Positions 58,201 to 63,878 of a DNA stretch of 64,000 nucleotides are shown in pieces (positions within the stretch are counted from its first letter, which is position 1; every line of letters starts with the position of its first letter). Made by a program: the position numbers and the translations under genes. Location: the NCBI RefSeq assembly GCF_032854445.1, contig NC_088304.1, positions 10,923,704-10,987,703 on the forward strand, written 5' to 3'. Source of the stretch: Liolophura sinensis (lineage: Eukaryota > Mollusca > Polyplacophora > Chitonida > Chitonidae). The notes under the pieces were generated by a model that had not been told where the DNA came from, did not search any database, and saw only the letters and a list, made by a program, of their open reading frames with translations.

Positions 58201-59829
58201 CGGGATTTTGCCTGTATAGTGAGCATCTCAATTTTTTAATGTTACGACAGCAGATCATTTTGGATAGTTATGGACCAGTGACGTCATATAAACATTCATA
58301 AAAGAACATCACTTCATTTTTCACCCAGTTCAGCAAGGCCTGTGATGTTAGGGAGAAGTTGAACTTGCTACTTTAAAGGCATATACCTGATATTTTTGTC
58401 GCTATGTTGTATTTTTTATGTTCCAAGGGCATTCATTGCACAGAAGACAAACAACAATGGGAGAGTGAGTTTTATTACAAGTAGCTATGGGAAAGTTTTT
58501 CTTGATTTCTGATCACTCATTGTTGTCATTAACTGATATATACACATAAATGCGATATGTACATATGCATGTACATCAAGCTCTTCCACAAGCCCCCTAA
58601 CAGCATCAGAAGTGAAAAAAAGAATGCTTGGTAAGTCATGGAAATTCATGTTATGCAAACTTACGTAGTTAGTATACAAACAAGTCAACGTGTAATCAAA
58701 GGGAGAAAATTTAGTCAACGGTTATTCATTTGACTGGTGTTTTACGCCGTACTCAAGAATATTTCACTTAAACGACGACTGCCAGCATTATGATGGGAGG
58801 AAACCAGGCAGAGCCCGGTTGAAACCCACGACCATCCGCAGGTTACTGGAAGACCTCCCACTTACGGCGAGAGGGAAAGCCAGCATGAGCTGGACTTGAA
58901 CTCACAGCGACCGTATTGGTGAGAGGCAGTTCACATTTTATAACGACACTGAAAACAGTAAAGACATGTAGACTAATAATTTGTATAACATCGTTTGTAT
59001 AACGCACGTATTTTACCCGTTTTTTTACTTCTATTTAGTTAAAGTTGATGATGGGCCGCCGAAATACTTGAAAATCAGTAGACGTTATCAATTTGGGAGG
59101 ATTGGTCTTTTCATCATTACCTGGGAATCAGCCATACCGGCCTCTTCGGAATCAAAGAAACAAGGCAAGTTGATTGATTTACTGTCTGAGGTTCTAAATG
59201 ATGTGGACTGTACGTTGTGGCTTAACGTAGCTTATTTATAGTTCTGTCTTCTTGAACCACAATGCCAAAGATAACGGATACGACGTTCAACCAAGCCATG
59301 GTGCAGTTACACAGAGCCCAGCAGAGTGAGGCCTATGCTAATGTTGAGCCTTAGCCCATGAAACCCCAATGTTACTAGGGCATCAAGCATTATGGTGGGA
59401 ACCAAACAGGGCCCGGAGAAAACCTAAGACCATCCGCAAGTTTCCAAATTTTTAATATAAGGAATCAATCCACTGCCGGGTACAAAATTTTGAAAGTCTT
59501 GTACTCTTAAACTATTTTACTCCCAAGTGTAGAAATTTCTAAGAGCATGTTTCTTATGGGTCTTAGTAAGAAATAGTCGACATTCCTTTGTAGTTTTCCG
59601 TCTTTATCTAGAAAGTTTTAAAGTACTGAAACTGCTTTCCTTTACTTCTACAGTCTACGTAGTTGAAGTTATTAATCGACGGTACAACCCTGCGTACATC
59701 TCCAAGACTCTACATGAACGTTTCGGCTTTATGGTCTGGTCCAACTCCGGTCCCACAACCGTCCGAGTTCGCCGAGATGGAGGAGGACAGAACAGCCCTT
59801 ATGCCGAACTTTTCATACCAGCTTTCTGA
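25021..59829 (+). CDS. Large multidomain EMI/EGF/Ig extracellular protein
   Basis: About 21 coding exons give roughly 2,515 codons; residue numbers assume the start at 25021. Order of parts: putative signal peptide (1-18), EMI domain (about 48-107), alternating plain EGF and calcium-binding EGF modules in five cassettes (108-486), two more calcium EGFs (487-568), a cysteine-rich EGF-like module (569-608), a last EGF (609-645), an unassigned region (646-1190), amphipathic helical and beta-rich stretches (1190-1510), a coiled coil (1513-1600), an Ala/Val-rich repeat block (1653-1736), two I-set Ig domains (2090-2260), and a C-terminal module. Many N-glycosylation sequons and basic cleavage sites are present and no membrane anchor is evident, which fits a secreted matrix-type protein. 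The EGF exons are all phase 1-1. Ligands and function are unknown. I do not recognise a named orthologue; MEGF6-like proteins share only the EMI-plus-EGF start. Oddities are an in-frame TGA at 53232-53234 and a GC-AG last intron. Confidence 0.9.
25735..26270 (-). mobile_element. PLE 3' fragment
   Basis: Minus-strand copy with the terminal block near 25740-25810, 'atatatccgatgtgga' near 26062, and the end of the coding tail at 26180-26270. It matches 7055-7850 without the S2 insertion. Confidence 0.65.
26485..28290 (+). mobile_element. S3 SINE split by a retroelement insertion
   Basis: The head and first half lie at 26485-26665 ('tcatggttagagcgttcgcc'). The second half is at about 28085-28290, ending at the microsatellite. 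In the left arm (6480-6810) the same SINE is whole. Confidence 0.7.
26680..28085 (+). pseudogene. Degenerate Penelope-like reverse transcriptase element
   Basis: Broken coding blocks: 26760-27010 ([18 protein letters not shown]), 27005-27060 in another frame ([16 protein letters not shown]), and 27170-27632 with DFSTLYTTI, the catalytic-type motif [17 protein letters not shown] and [10 protein letters not shown]. The C-terminal tail is at 27680-27800 and the typical 3' region at about 28010-28085. A stop near 27059, frame breaks and a missing segment between DFSTLYTTI and the following block show it is dead. Assignment to Penelope-like elements rests on remembered block patterns; another retroelement class is possible. 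Confidence 0.7.
28277..28500. repeat. (CATA)n microsatellite with a CATC block
   Basis: About 55 tetranucleotide units, including a run of CATC at 28320-28350. It lies in intron 1 of the plus gene and corresponds to the shorter tract at 6372-6476. 28500-28970 has only arm homology. Confidence 0.95.
28970..30480. repeat. Diverged minisatellite, units about 37 bp (right arm)
   Basis: Repeats of the type 'tctgtttgacaagaagttt', diverged like the left-arm array 4455-5830 and interrupted by an S1 copy. Clearest at 29040-29400 and 29760-29960. Confidence 0.7.
29555..29755 (-). mobile_element. S1 SINE copy inserted in minisatellite
   Basis: Tail 'ttattattttacgccgtac', tRNA-like head at 29700-29752. 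It is absent from the left arm. Confidence 0.85.
30490..30900 (-). mobile_element. PLE 3' fragment
   Basis: Right-arm partner of 4050-4455, with 'ccaataaggacgttccaa' and 'catatatccaacgcggg'. Confidence 0.65.
31030..31112 (+). CDS. Exon 2: EMI C-half
   Basis: 83 nt. It completes the split Arg codon and encodes [18 protein letters not shown], then the final cysteine in NIHCK. Donor GAG/GTAAGA, phase 1. The 5.8-kb intron before it holds the PLE, S3, microsatellite and minisatellite features listed separately. Confidence 0.9.
31905..32045 (+). mobile_element. S2 SINE with most of its body deleted
   Basis: Head 'gatggctcagttggtagag' joins directly to the 3' end ('catatgactgataaat'). The left-arm copy 2705-3065 is complete, so the deletion is arm-specific. 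31113-31900 holds only arm homology. Confidence 0.65.
32056..32820. repeat. Expanded 35-bp minisatellite, about 18 units in two blocks
   Basis: Unit 'gctggattatggtgttaaac' plus 15 bp. Eight units lie at 32140-32398 and ten at 32480-32820. Between them a 90-bp flank (first at 32056, again at 32399) is repeated, so a segment of about 343 bp was itself duplicated. The array ends about 85 bp before exon 3. Confidence 0.92.
32905..33009 (+). CDS. Exon 3: EGF-like module 1
   Basis: 105 nt, phase 1-1, six cysteines, with [13 protein letters not shown] and CRCRRGF. This is the non-calcium type: no acidic DxxEC start. Confidence 0.92.
33480..34030 (+). mobile_element. Two Y element fragments
   Basis: Partners of 1340-1985. 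They carry 'ccctaagtgaggtaaaatg' and 'cacctgttacgtatcatc'. A short PLE-like end follows at 34040-34140. 33010-33480 and 34140-34690 hold only arm homology. Confidence 0.55.
34690..34925 (+). mobile_element. S3 SINE copy
   Basis: Head 'ctagtggctagagctacc', box-B-like 'gggataaaacccgggcc'. Partner of 655-905. Confidence 0.7.
35310..35670 (-). mobile_element. PLE 3' fragment
   Basis: Contains 'caaccaataaggacgttcc', 'aaggtatggtctagggga' and 'tgaactgttcatatatct'. Lies just upstream of exon 4. Confidence 0.65.
35765..35887 (+). CDS. Exon 4: calcium-binding EGF 1
   Basis: 123 nt, phase 1-1. It starts DINEC and has the hydroxylation-type motif [12 protein letters not shown], the hallmark of calcium-binding EGF domains. 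Acceptor ccag, donor AAGC/GTAAGT. Confidence 0.95.
35888..37267. other. Intron 4, mostly unrecognised
   Basis: Apart from a 40-bp PLE-like scrap at 36581-36620 (minus), nothing here matches the named repeats and no coding signal is seen. Confidence 0.5.
37268..37535 (+). mobile_element. S1 SINE, full length with poly-A tail
   Basis: Head 'ggcctccgtggctcagtcgg', complete body, and tail 'gtaaaacaccaatc' followed by about 20 A. The pure A tail, unlike the ATAA tails of other copies, may mark a recent insertion. Confidence 0.92.
37642..37746 (+). CDS. Exon 5: EGF-like module 2
   Basis: 105 nt, phase 1-1, with [18 protein letters not shown]. It is preceded by a long T tract and an S1 SINE ending about 105 bp upstream. 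Confidence 0.93.
37775..37890 (+). mobile_element. S1 fragment, internally deleted
   Basis: Starts within the body 30 bp after exon 5 and ends 'aaccaccaatcaaatcaac'. 37890-38383 holds nothing recognised. Confidence 0.65.
38383..38660 (+). mobile_element. S1 SINE with a G20 tract replacing part of the head
   Basis: The head is disrupted by a run of 20 G at 38396-38415 followed by 'agagggagag'. Body and tail are normal, with a small duplication near 38610-38645. Confidence 0.8.
38930..39245 (+). mobile_element. Y element, near complete
   Basis: The most complete Y copy in the gene: 'cttaagccatggtgttag', 'tacatgaacagttagaac', 'ctgctcttgtcctacct', 'gtacgtctttaatgatatt'. It lies about 100 bp before exon 6. 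Confidence 0.65.
39340..39462 (+). CDS. Exon 6: calcium-binding EGF 2
   Basis: 123 nt, phase 1-1: DVNEC, then [12 protein letters not shown]. Donor AAAC/GTAGGT. Confidence 0.95.
39813..39917 (+). CDS. Exon 7: EGF-like module 3
   Basis: 105 nt, phase 1-1, with [18 protein letters not shown]. The 350-bp intron before it holds nothing recognised. Confidence 0.94.
40020..40230. repeat. Irregular short tandem repeat in intron 7
   Basis: Variants of 'gcacgacaggaagaaagga' and 'ggcgtctcaggatgatgg' recur with periods of about 18-30 bp. Confidence 0.55.
40235..41110 (-). mobile_element. Y fragments on both sides of exon 8
   Basis: A minus fragment at 40240-40315 and a longer minus copy at about 40850-41110, in introns 7 and 8. 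The second contains a local triplication of 'taataatatggtca'-like units near 40920-40970. Confidence 0.55.
40532..40651 (+). CDS. Exon 8: calcium-binding EGF 3
   Basis: 120 nt, one codon shorter than its sisters: DVNEC, then [12 protein letters not shown]. Donor AAAC/GTGAGT. Confidence 0.95.
41207..41311 (+). CDS. Exon 9: EGF-like module 4
   Basis: 105 nt, phase 1-1, GC-rich, with [18 protein letters not shown]. Confidence 0.94.
41615..41884 (-). mobile_element. S1 SINE, full length
   Basis: (TTTA)n tail at 41618-41634 through the tRNA-like head at 41840-41884. In intron 9. Confidence 0.9.
41930..42030 (+). mobile_element. S1 3' fragment, opposite orientation
   Basis: 'ggtttcctcccaccataatg' through 'actacggcgaaaaatac'. 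With the previous copy it forms an inverted SINE pair just upstream of exon 10. Confidence 0.7.
42125..42247 (+). CDS. Exon 10: calcium-binding EGF 4
   Basis: 123 nt, phase 1-1: DINEC, then [13 protein letters not shown] 72-bp tandem array starts within a few bases after its donor. Confidence 0.95.
42255..42580. repeat. 72-bp tandem repeat, about 4 units
   Basis: Unit carries 'ctaacggtgtctacataatg' and 'aactatgaaggtgtttgta'. It starts right after the exon 10 donor. The inner units are nearly identical, the outer ones diverged. 42580-42985 holds nothing recognised. Confidence 0.88.
42986..43090 (+). CDS. Exon 11: EGF-like module 5
   Basis: 105 nt, phase 1-1, with AGTCRN-type spacing ([18 protein letters not shown]). 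Donor AAAG/GTAAGA. Confidence 0.94.
43270..43640 (-). mobile_element. PLE 3' fragment
   Basis: 'ccgtcaaccaatgaggacg' through 'gaatatacagcccgaag'. 43640-44700 holds nothing recognised. Confidence 0.6.
44700..45148 (+). mobile_element. Y fragment followed by S1 3' fragment
   Basis: Y piece at about 44720-44855 ('aaacgctgactgaggtaaac', 'gtcgtcgctgctctgg'), then an S1 3' part at 44994-45148 ending 'gtaaaacaccaatcaac'. Confidence 0.65.
45425..46140 (-). mobile_element. PLE 3' end interrupted by an S2 SINE
   Basis: PLE parts at 45445-45585 and 45885-46140 flank an S2 copy. The layout mirrors 7055-7850 but is at a different site. 46140-47235 holds nothing recognised. Confidence 0.6.
45590..45838 (-). 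mobile_element. S2 SINE copy in PLE
   Basis: Minus-strand head 'tatagctcagttggtagcg' at 45835-45815, body with 'cgactggttgacccgtat'. Confidence 0.75.
47236..47358 (+). CDS. Exon 12: calcium-binding EGF 5
   Basis: 123 nt, phase 1-1: DTNEC (Thr in place of the usual Ile/Val), then [12 protein letters not shown]. It follows the longest intron of the EGF part (4.1 kb). Confidence 0.94.
47629..47751 (+). CDS. Exon 13: calcium-binding EGF 6
   Basis: 123 nt, phase 1-1: DIDEC, then [12 protein letters not shown]. Here the plain EGF partner is missing, so the cassette alternation ends. The 270-bp introns on both sides hold nothing recognised. Confidence 0.95.
48019..48141 (+). CDS. Exon 14: calcium-binding EGF 7
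   Basis: 123 nt, phase 1-1: DLDEC, then [12 protein letters not shown]. Its donor (CAGAG/GTATGA) is the first of a tandem series of donor-like sites. Confidence 0.94.
48129..48420 (+). repeat. 47-bp tandem repeat that copies the exon 14 splice donor
   Basis: The repeat starts inside the last bases of exon 14 ('aaaacgtgcagag'). Donor-like junctions follow 48141 (GTATGA, used by the model), 48188 (GTAAGA) and 48235 (GTAAGA), then decayed versions after 48280 (GAAAGA) and near 48362 (ATAAGA). 48420-48776 holds nothing recognised. Confidence 0.85.
48777..48896 (+). CDS. Exon 15: divergent EGF-like module
   Basis: 120 nt, phase 1-1. Six cysteines are present ([13 protein letters not shown], then CECPSGHVL) but the first half is short and Trp-rich, so it is a degenerate EGF. 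Confidence 0.88.
   Translation: MLQTAMTNSSSGAGHSVANQRLPVSAPLVTYFTAMGSTA
49183..49444 (+). mobile_element. S1 SINE, full length
   Basis: Head 'cctccgtggctcagttggtt', tail 'aacaccaatgaaataaata' with ATAA repeats. In intron 15; 48897-49183 is unremarkable. Confidence 0.9.
49500..49690 (-). mobile_element. S3 SINE copy
   Basis: Shares 'gcgaggaagcagcag' and 'gacctgacccgggtttgat' with other S3 copies. Confidence 0.6.
50745..50957 (+). mobile_element. S1 SINE, degraded
   Basis: Head partly lost; 'gtcagaaacctgtgggtga' and 'cacggtgtaaaacccccaa' remain. Confidence 0.7.
51265..52513 (+). CDS. Exon 16: last EGF plus long unassigned region
   Basis: 1,249 nt. It starts with a classical EGF ([14 protein letters not shown], then [13 protein letters not shown]) and continues for about 370 residues of a beta-rich, glycosylated region I cannot assign. 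A basic site RRARQ at about 51975 fits proprotein cleavage. Donor CC/GTAAGT, phase 2. The intron before it (2.4 kb) carries two S1 and one S3 SINE; 49690-50745 and 50957-51264 hold nothing recognised. Confidence 0.92.
52670..52830 (+). mobile_element. Y fragment
   Basis: 'ttctgcttaagccatgctg' and 'acatgaacagttagagta', in intron 16. Confidence 0.6.
52920..53175 (+). mobile_element. S1 SINE ending 13 bp before exon 17
   Basis: Head 'gtcctccgtagctcagttgg', tail of seven ATAA-type units ending at 53175. The acceptor of exon 17 is at 53187-53188, so the SINE tail occupies the usual branch point zone. Confidence 0.88.
53189..53318 (+). CDS. Exon 17: carries an in-frame TGA
   Basis: 130 nt between ttgcag acceptor and AAG/GTACGT donor. 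Phase is 2 in and 0 out, exactly what its neighbours need. The frame reads [14 protein letters not shown], then TGA (53232-53234), then [20 protein letters not shown] in the same frame. Options are a nonsense allele or sequence error, translational recoding, or removal of a 39-nt in-frame intron (53230-53268, GT to AG), which would delete the stop. Confidence 0.8.
53230..53268 (+). other. Possible 39-nt in-frame mini-intron spanning the TGA
   Basis: Starts GTTGAG and ends with a pyrimidine-rich CTTTTCAG. It is exactly 13 codons long, so splicing it keeps the frame and removes the stop. 39 nt is very short for an animal intron and the donor is weak, so this remains a hypothesis. Confidence 0.25.
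53650..53815 (+). CDS. Exon 18: unassigned region continues
   Basis: 166 nt, phase 0 in, 1 out. Begins [18 protein letters not shown]. The introns before (331 bp, AT-rich) and after (376 bp) hold nothing recognised. Confidence 0.92.
54192..58067 (+). CDS. Exon 19: giant 3.9-kb exon, helical repeats and two Ig domains
   Basis: 3,876 nt open throughout, residues about 1124-2415. In order: amphipathic helices (54385-54780), a beta-rich section (to 55300), a basic site GRKRQ (about 55310), a Lys/Ala-rich coiled coil (55360-55620), a cysteine cluster (55620-55780), an Ala/Val repeat block with recurring ALDVAK/ALEVVK phrases (55780-56030), basic sites GRRKRE (about 56280) and RYRRQ (about 56335), an acidic Asn-rich section with many sequons, two I-set Ig domains (57090-57345 and 57346-57603, each with paired Cys and a DAGxYxC-type or NAGEYVC motif), and a closing Cys-rich piece with [13 protein letters not shown]. 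Donor TGTG/GTAGGT, phase 1. Confidence 0.95.
58728..58930 (-). mobile_element. S1 SINE, head missing
   Basis: 'ggtgttttacgccgtactc' to 'tattggtgagaggca', in the intron between exons 19 and 20. 58068-58728 holds nothing recognised. Confidence 0.85.
59039..59164 (+). CDS. Exon 20: C-terminal module, first part
   Basis: 126 nt, phase 1-1. Encodes [19 protein letters not shown] and GLFIITWE. It ends CAAG/GCAAGT, a textbook GC-type donor and the only one that gives the phase needed by the last exon. Reading through instead would stop at 59239. Confidence 0.86.
59165..59166 (+). promoter_or_regulatory. Non-canonical GC splice donor
   Basis: AAG/GCAAGT matches the known consensus of GC-AG introns, with compensating matches around the C. 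The acceptor is 59652-59653 (tctacag). Confidence 0.75.
59380..59445 (-). mobile_element. S1 body fragment
   Basis: Short piece with 'agcattatggtgggaacc' and 'accatccgcaag', in the GC-AG intron. Confidence 0.6.
59654..59829 (+). CDS. Exon 21: C-terminal module, last part, and stop
   Basis: 176 nt including TGA at 59827-59829. Encodes [18 protein letters not shown], then [16 protein letters not shown], and ends [11 protein letters not shown]. The module (exons 20-21) is not assigned to a family. Confidence 0.9.
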
Positions 59830-60261
59830 GGTTCATACATGTTGATACAACATTTACTCATAGTAATTAACAAGGAACATCGTCCAATCGGCGTTACTAA
59901 ACGTTCATCACCCGCTAACCAATGAGGGTGCAGATTGAACGCTAGCAACGATGTCTAAAACGTGGTTTTACAGGGTTCAAATTTTTTCGAAATATTCAAT
60001 TTAGGATGTGGTCTAACACAAAAAAAGAACAAAAACGCCTCTGAGATGTCTTCCTTGGGTGTAAAAGTGGCTTAAACTAGAGTTTGCTTAAGGCTTTAGC
60101 GATCAGCCATGAAGTACCCTGCTATGGTGACATCAAATATGATAGCTCTCAGTAGAACTTTGATTCGATGAGGGGGGGGGGATGGCCATCGACCGAAAAT
60201 ATGCATAAAATGGAAGGGTTATTAAGAAATAATATAACATGGCTCAAAAATGAGAAACAAA

Positions 60262-60267
60262 ATTAAA
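60262..60267 (+). promoter_or_regulatory. Possible polyadenylation signal
   Basis: ATTAAA 433 bp after the stop codon. Canonical AATAAA occurs later inside Y repeats (first at 60639-60644). Neither is confirmed. The interval 59830-60620 otherwise holds no gene I can support; an ORF at 60325-60603 has no recognisable features. Confidence 0.25.
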
Positions 60268-60619
60268 TTTTTAACCCATCTTTCTTTTTTTAAAGCCATA
60301 CTTTTCTAATCGTAGCACCTTTATATGTATCCGGATCAGGAGGTTTGTCATCTACATGCAGCAGGCAAAGTGCAATGGTCTTGCCAGTGGTCTGTCAAGT
60401 TTCCGCTCCATATAAACCTCAAAGTCGTCAAAAATCTAAACCACGTTTATGGCATAAGTTTTGGCATTATTTTTTATGTTTTCTTCTCCTTTAAACTGGG
60501 CAAACGGACACACTGGCGTCGTCAGCGGCTGATTGTCGCCACGGCCTCACAAGCAGTGAAGCGGGCGAAAATAACGATTTTACCCGAAACTCGACTGTCC
60601 TAGTGAGCGAAAGGCAAGT

Positions 60620-61150
60620 GCCTTACAAGAGCAGTTAGAATAAAACCCTAACTGAGGTAAATTGAGAAGCGGATACATGAACAGTTAGAATAAAACTCTA
60701 ACTCAAGTAAATTGACAAGAGGCTACATGAACAGTTAAAATAAACCCTTAACTTAGGTAAATTGACATGGGGTTACATGAACAGAATGAAACCCTAATTG
60801 AGACAAATTGACAAAAGCTAAAAGAAGAGCCAGAACAAAACACTAACTGAGGTAAATTGAGAAAAGGATAAATGAACAGTTAGAATAAACCCTTAACTTA
60901 GGTAAAATGATATGAGGCTAAATGAACAGAATAAAAACCTAACTGAGACAAATTGACAAGAGGCTACATGAATAGCTTAAATAAAACCCTAACTCCGGTA
61001 AATTGACAAGAGGCTACAACAAGAGTAAGAATGAAACCATAACAATTGACAAGAGCCTTATTTCACCTGTTACGTGTGACCATTTGCCAACTCTCCGACT
61101 GTCGTCGCTGCTTGTTTTACTCTCTGTGTTGTACTTGTTGGTTATAGTAT
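60620..61150 (+). mobile_element. Y element with an internal 50-bp tandem expansion
   Basis: The segment 'gaacagttagaataaaaccc' plus 'gaggtaaattgacaagagg' is repeated about eight times from 60630 to 61030, then the normal Y 3' part follows to 61150 ('ctctccgactgtcgtcgctg'). Other Y copies have this segment once. Confidence 0.8.
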
Positions 61151-61301
61151 AACCACTAAACCAGCACTCGCCCCACATTTGCCTAAAGACATGTATTTTA
61201 CCTAAATCTATGGCTAAAAAGCATGATGTGATTGTTTATGTCTGCTGGAACAATTCCCAGCATGGACTTAAATTAACCCATGTGCTGTAATGTATTTACA
61301 G

Positions 61302-61394
61302 AAAGATGCTCTAAAAATCAACGTCGCTCCCATTGGATGGCCGTGTGAAGATGATTTCCTACAGACGACTTATATCCTATCGAGCAATGTATAA
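61302..61394 (+). other. Exon-like stretch, possible terminal exon
   Basis: A good acceptor (gtatttacag) is followed by 30 open codons in phase 0 (KDALKINVAPIGWPCEDDF) and a TAA. No upstream exon in this window clearly ends in the phase needed, so it is unassigned. 61395-62460 holds nothing recognised. Confidence 0.2.
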
Positions 61395-62459
61395 AGTACA
61401 TTTCCGTAACTGTATTGAAAATATTATTTAGCAATGTCTTAAAGCTTTATATATAAATATATCATACCTATAAAGATATACGGCTATGTGTTTACTGAAG
61501 TCAGTTGTTAGTCCCTTGTAAGGTTTGAACATAGTCCCAGCCAGATTGTTCACATTAAATTATTTCACAAAAGACATCAAAAAAATCAAGATATCAAGAA
61601 AATAACAACGATTCCGCTTAAAATACTACAATTGCTATTCAGGATATCTATGATTGAATTCCTGTTTAATTATCAGCTGAAGCTGCCGATCAGATCGGTA
61701 AGGACAAAAGACAGCTAAAACTATGCAAATATCGCAAATTTCCAAGCATGAAATATGTGACATTTTCACAGAGAGGAGATTGCGAGTTATTATGGTGTTA
61801 AAGGAAATTCATATTGCGTGTGGGTATACATCACCCATAGGATAATAATGAGTTGTATTGCAGAGAAGTAAAGTGGCTTATTATCTCAAACTGATAAATG
61901 TCAGTGAAAAAAGTCAAAAGACTTGAACCGTCGTTCAGGAAACCTGGAGAAATATAAATGGCCAGATAAGAGACAACAATTTAGACAAGCATCAAATCGT
62001 ACATGTGTATCCAACGCGTAAACCATGAAGGGATGTTACAAGTTAACAGTTGTACTGAATGCGCAATGTTGAGTACATACAGGTGGAAAGGTCATTTCTG
62101 TAAGATGATTGTAAATTTATCACCTGTCACACAAGTATCCCGTTTTAGGCAAATAGTGGTGAAAATCTCTGGAATTGTGCATATGGGCTCTTCATACTTC
62201 ATTTAGCTGCCAAAAATACCCGAAAACTTGAGTTTTCCGATTTGTAATAATGAATACGCATGGCAGGTTTACCTGATTAAGTAAACGTCAAGTTTGGTGT
62301 ATGGAAAGTGACATGCTAATAAGTATAACCCCTGTAAGTGTATAACTACTCTATACCGCTTGTTATTTTAATACTGTGCGTGGTAACTATACAGATATCA
62401 TATCTAAAGTTATATAATTTCTTAAGCTATATCATTTCTGTTCGCAAGGCAGGTTCTTT

Positions 62460-62640
62460 TAATATGTTAAATGTGATGACAACACAGCATTTAGAGTAAT
62501 TCTAGAACACTGAAGACTAATAAATTACAGTCAACATCACTGCTTCTTTCACCTATTTCTACTTAAGGGTACATGTAAATTGCTACTATTTATGCATTTA
62601 CACGATCAGTTAGAATAAAACCTTTAATTATACTGATTCT
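62460..62640 (+). mobile_element. Y fragment
   Basis: 'actaataaattacagtcaac' and 'cacgatcagttagaataaaa'. 62640-63000 has one open frame (62715-62993) with no recognisable features. Confidence 0.55.
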
Positions 62641-63029
62641 CTGTAATTTAAACAAATGAAGTGCCCTGAAAACAACTCCTATATTCTAAAGCTTATTTTT
62701 GTATATATTTTTTTATGTTTATCTTTGTTAACAATTGTGTAGAAAGAGATGCTGCTTTTATAAATGATGCACGATTGCAAGACTTTGTTTTCTTTGCTTA
62801 TCTCAGCAATACAATAGATATTACCTGGACTTGCATTTGTTGTCGGTCACATCAATTCGGGGAAATCGTTTATGAAATCGGTTATGAACAATGGATGAGT
62901 ATTCCGATGAGTGCAAATTGTGCCTCGCTGTGTACAAGTTACAGTCGTCACAAGACGAAAAGAAGCCGTCAATATCTTCAACAGCAAGTATGAATACACC
63001 AATCAAATAAATAAATAAATAAATTTCGC

Positions 63030-63215
63030 TTGGGTGTCAGGGCTGACAGGTTAGAACATGGAAATGGGACTGGTTGGCCCGGTGTCAATATAATGTGACT
63101 GAGTGGGTTGTCACGTCTGGTGTCTTCGGCAGGGAACTTCTGTGGCGGCAGCGCTTTAGCGGCATGGACTCGTCCTGCTATACACGAAGACACAGTATAT
63201 GTACACACAAGCAAT
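63030..63215 (+). mobile_element. S3 body fragment
   Basis: 'ggtgtcaatataatgtgact' and 'gtggcggcagcgctttag'; preceded by an S1-like ATAA tail at 62996-63022. Confidence 0.6.
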
Positions 63216-63290
63216 GATTCCTAGTAGTCACGCGTTCCTTGTCGTTCGAAGAATCCGTCACCTGGATCTCCTGATGCGACTCGGCGATAG

Positions 63291-63383
63291 TGTACAAAGC
63301 TGTCAACCTCCTGTATAACCCTGGACATAACCAGCAGTTTAAAGTCTCAGTGAATATGCCACATGGTCAGTACACTGTAAAAT
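63291..63383 (+). other. Exon-like stretch, phase 1-1
   Basis: 93 nt between a weak acceptor (ggcgatag) and a good donor (T/GTAAGT). Encodes YKAVNLLYNPGHNQQFK and ends HGQYTVK, loosely reminiscent of the start of exon 21 ([15 protein letters not shown]). It could be a remnant of a related gene or chance. Confidence 0.2.
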
Positions 63384-63716
63384 GTAAGTGTGGTGCAGCC
63401 TTCCTGGGTGATCAGATATACTTTTTTCTTCCCTTTATTGACTTACGGGACTATGGAAGATTTTTTTTTTAAGAAATGTCACTAAGACATTTAGGCAAAT
63501 TATTACCGTTATATATACAGGTAAATGATTTATCTTATGTTGTTCCCAAAGTCACATGTACACTCTTGCCAAATTTCGGGTGAAAATTTCGTTATGGAGT
63601 GCCAGTAAAGCTTAACAAACAAGAGACTACAATTTTGCATTAAGGTGATGTCCCTACACTGACCAGCTAAACAACTAAATTTATATACAAATCTGGACAT
63701 ATTTTTTAAAACATTA

Positions 63717-63878
63717 CATTCTCTGGCCATACATGGGAAGGTCTTCCAGAAACCTGTGGATGGTCGTGAGTTTCCCCGGGCTCTGCCCGATTTCCTCCCA
63801 CCGTAATGTTGGTCGTCGTCGTATAAGTGAAATATTCTTCAGAACGGCGTGAAACACCAATCAAATAAATAAATAAAG
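63717..63878 (+). mobile_element. S1 3' fragment
   Basis: 'ctggccatacatgggaagg' to the tail 'gtgaaacaccaatcaaata'. The last 120 bp of the window hold nothing recognised. Confidence 0.8.
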
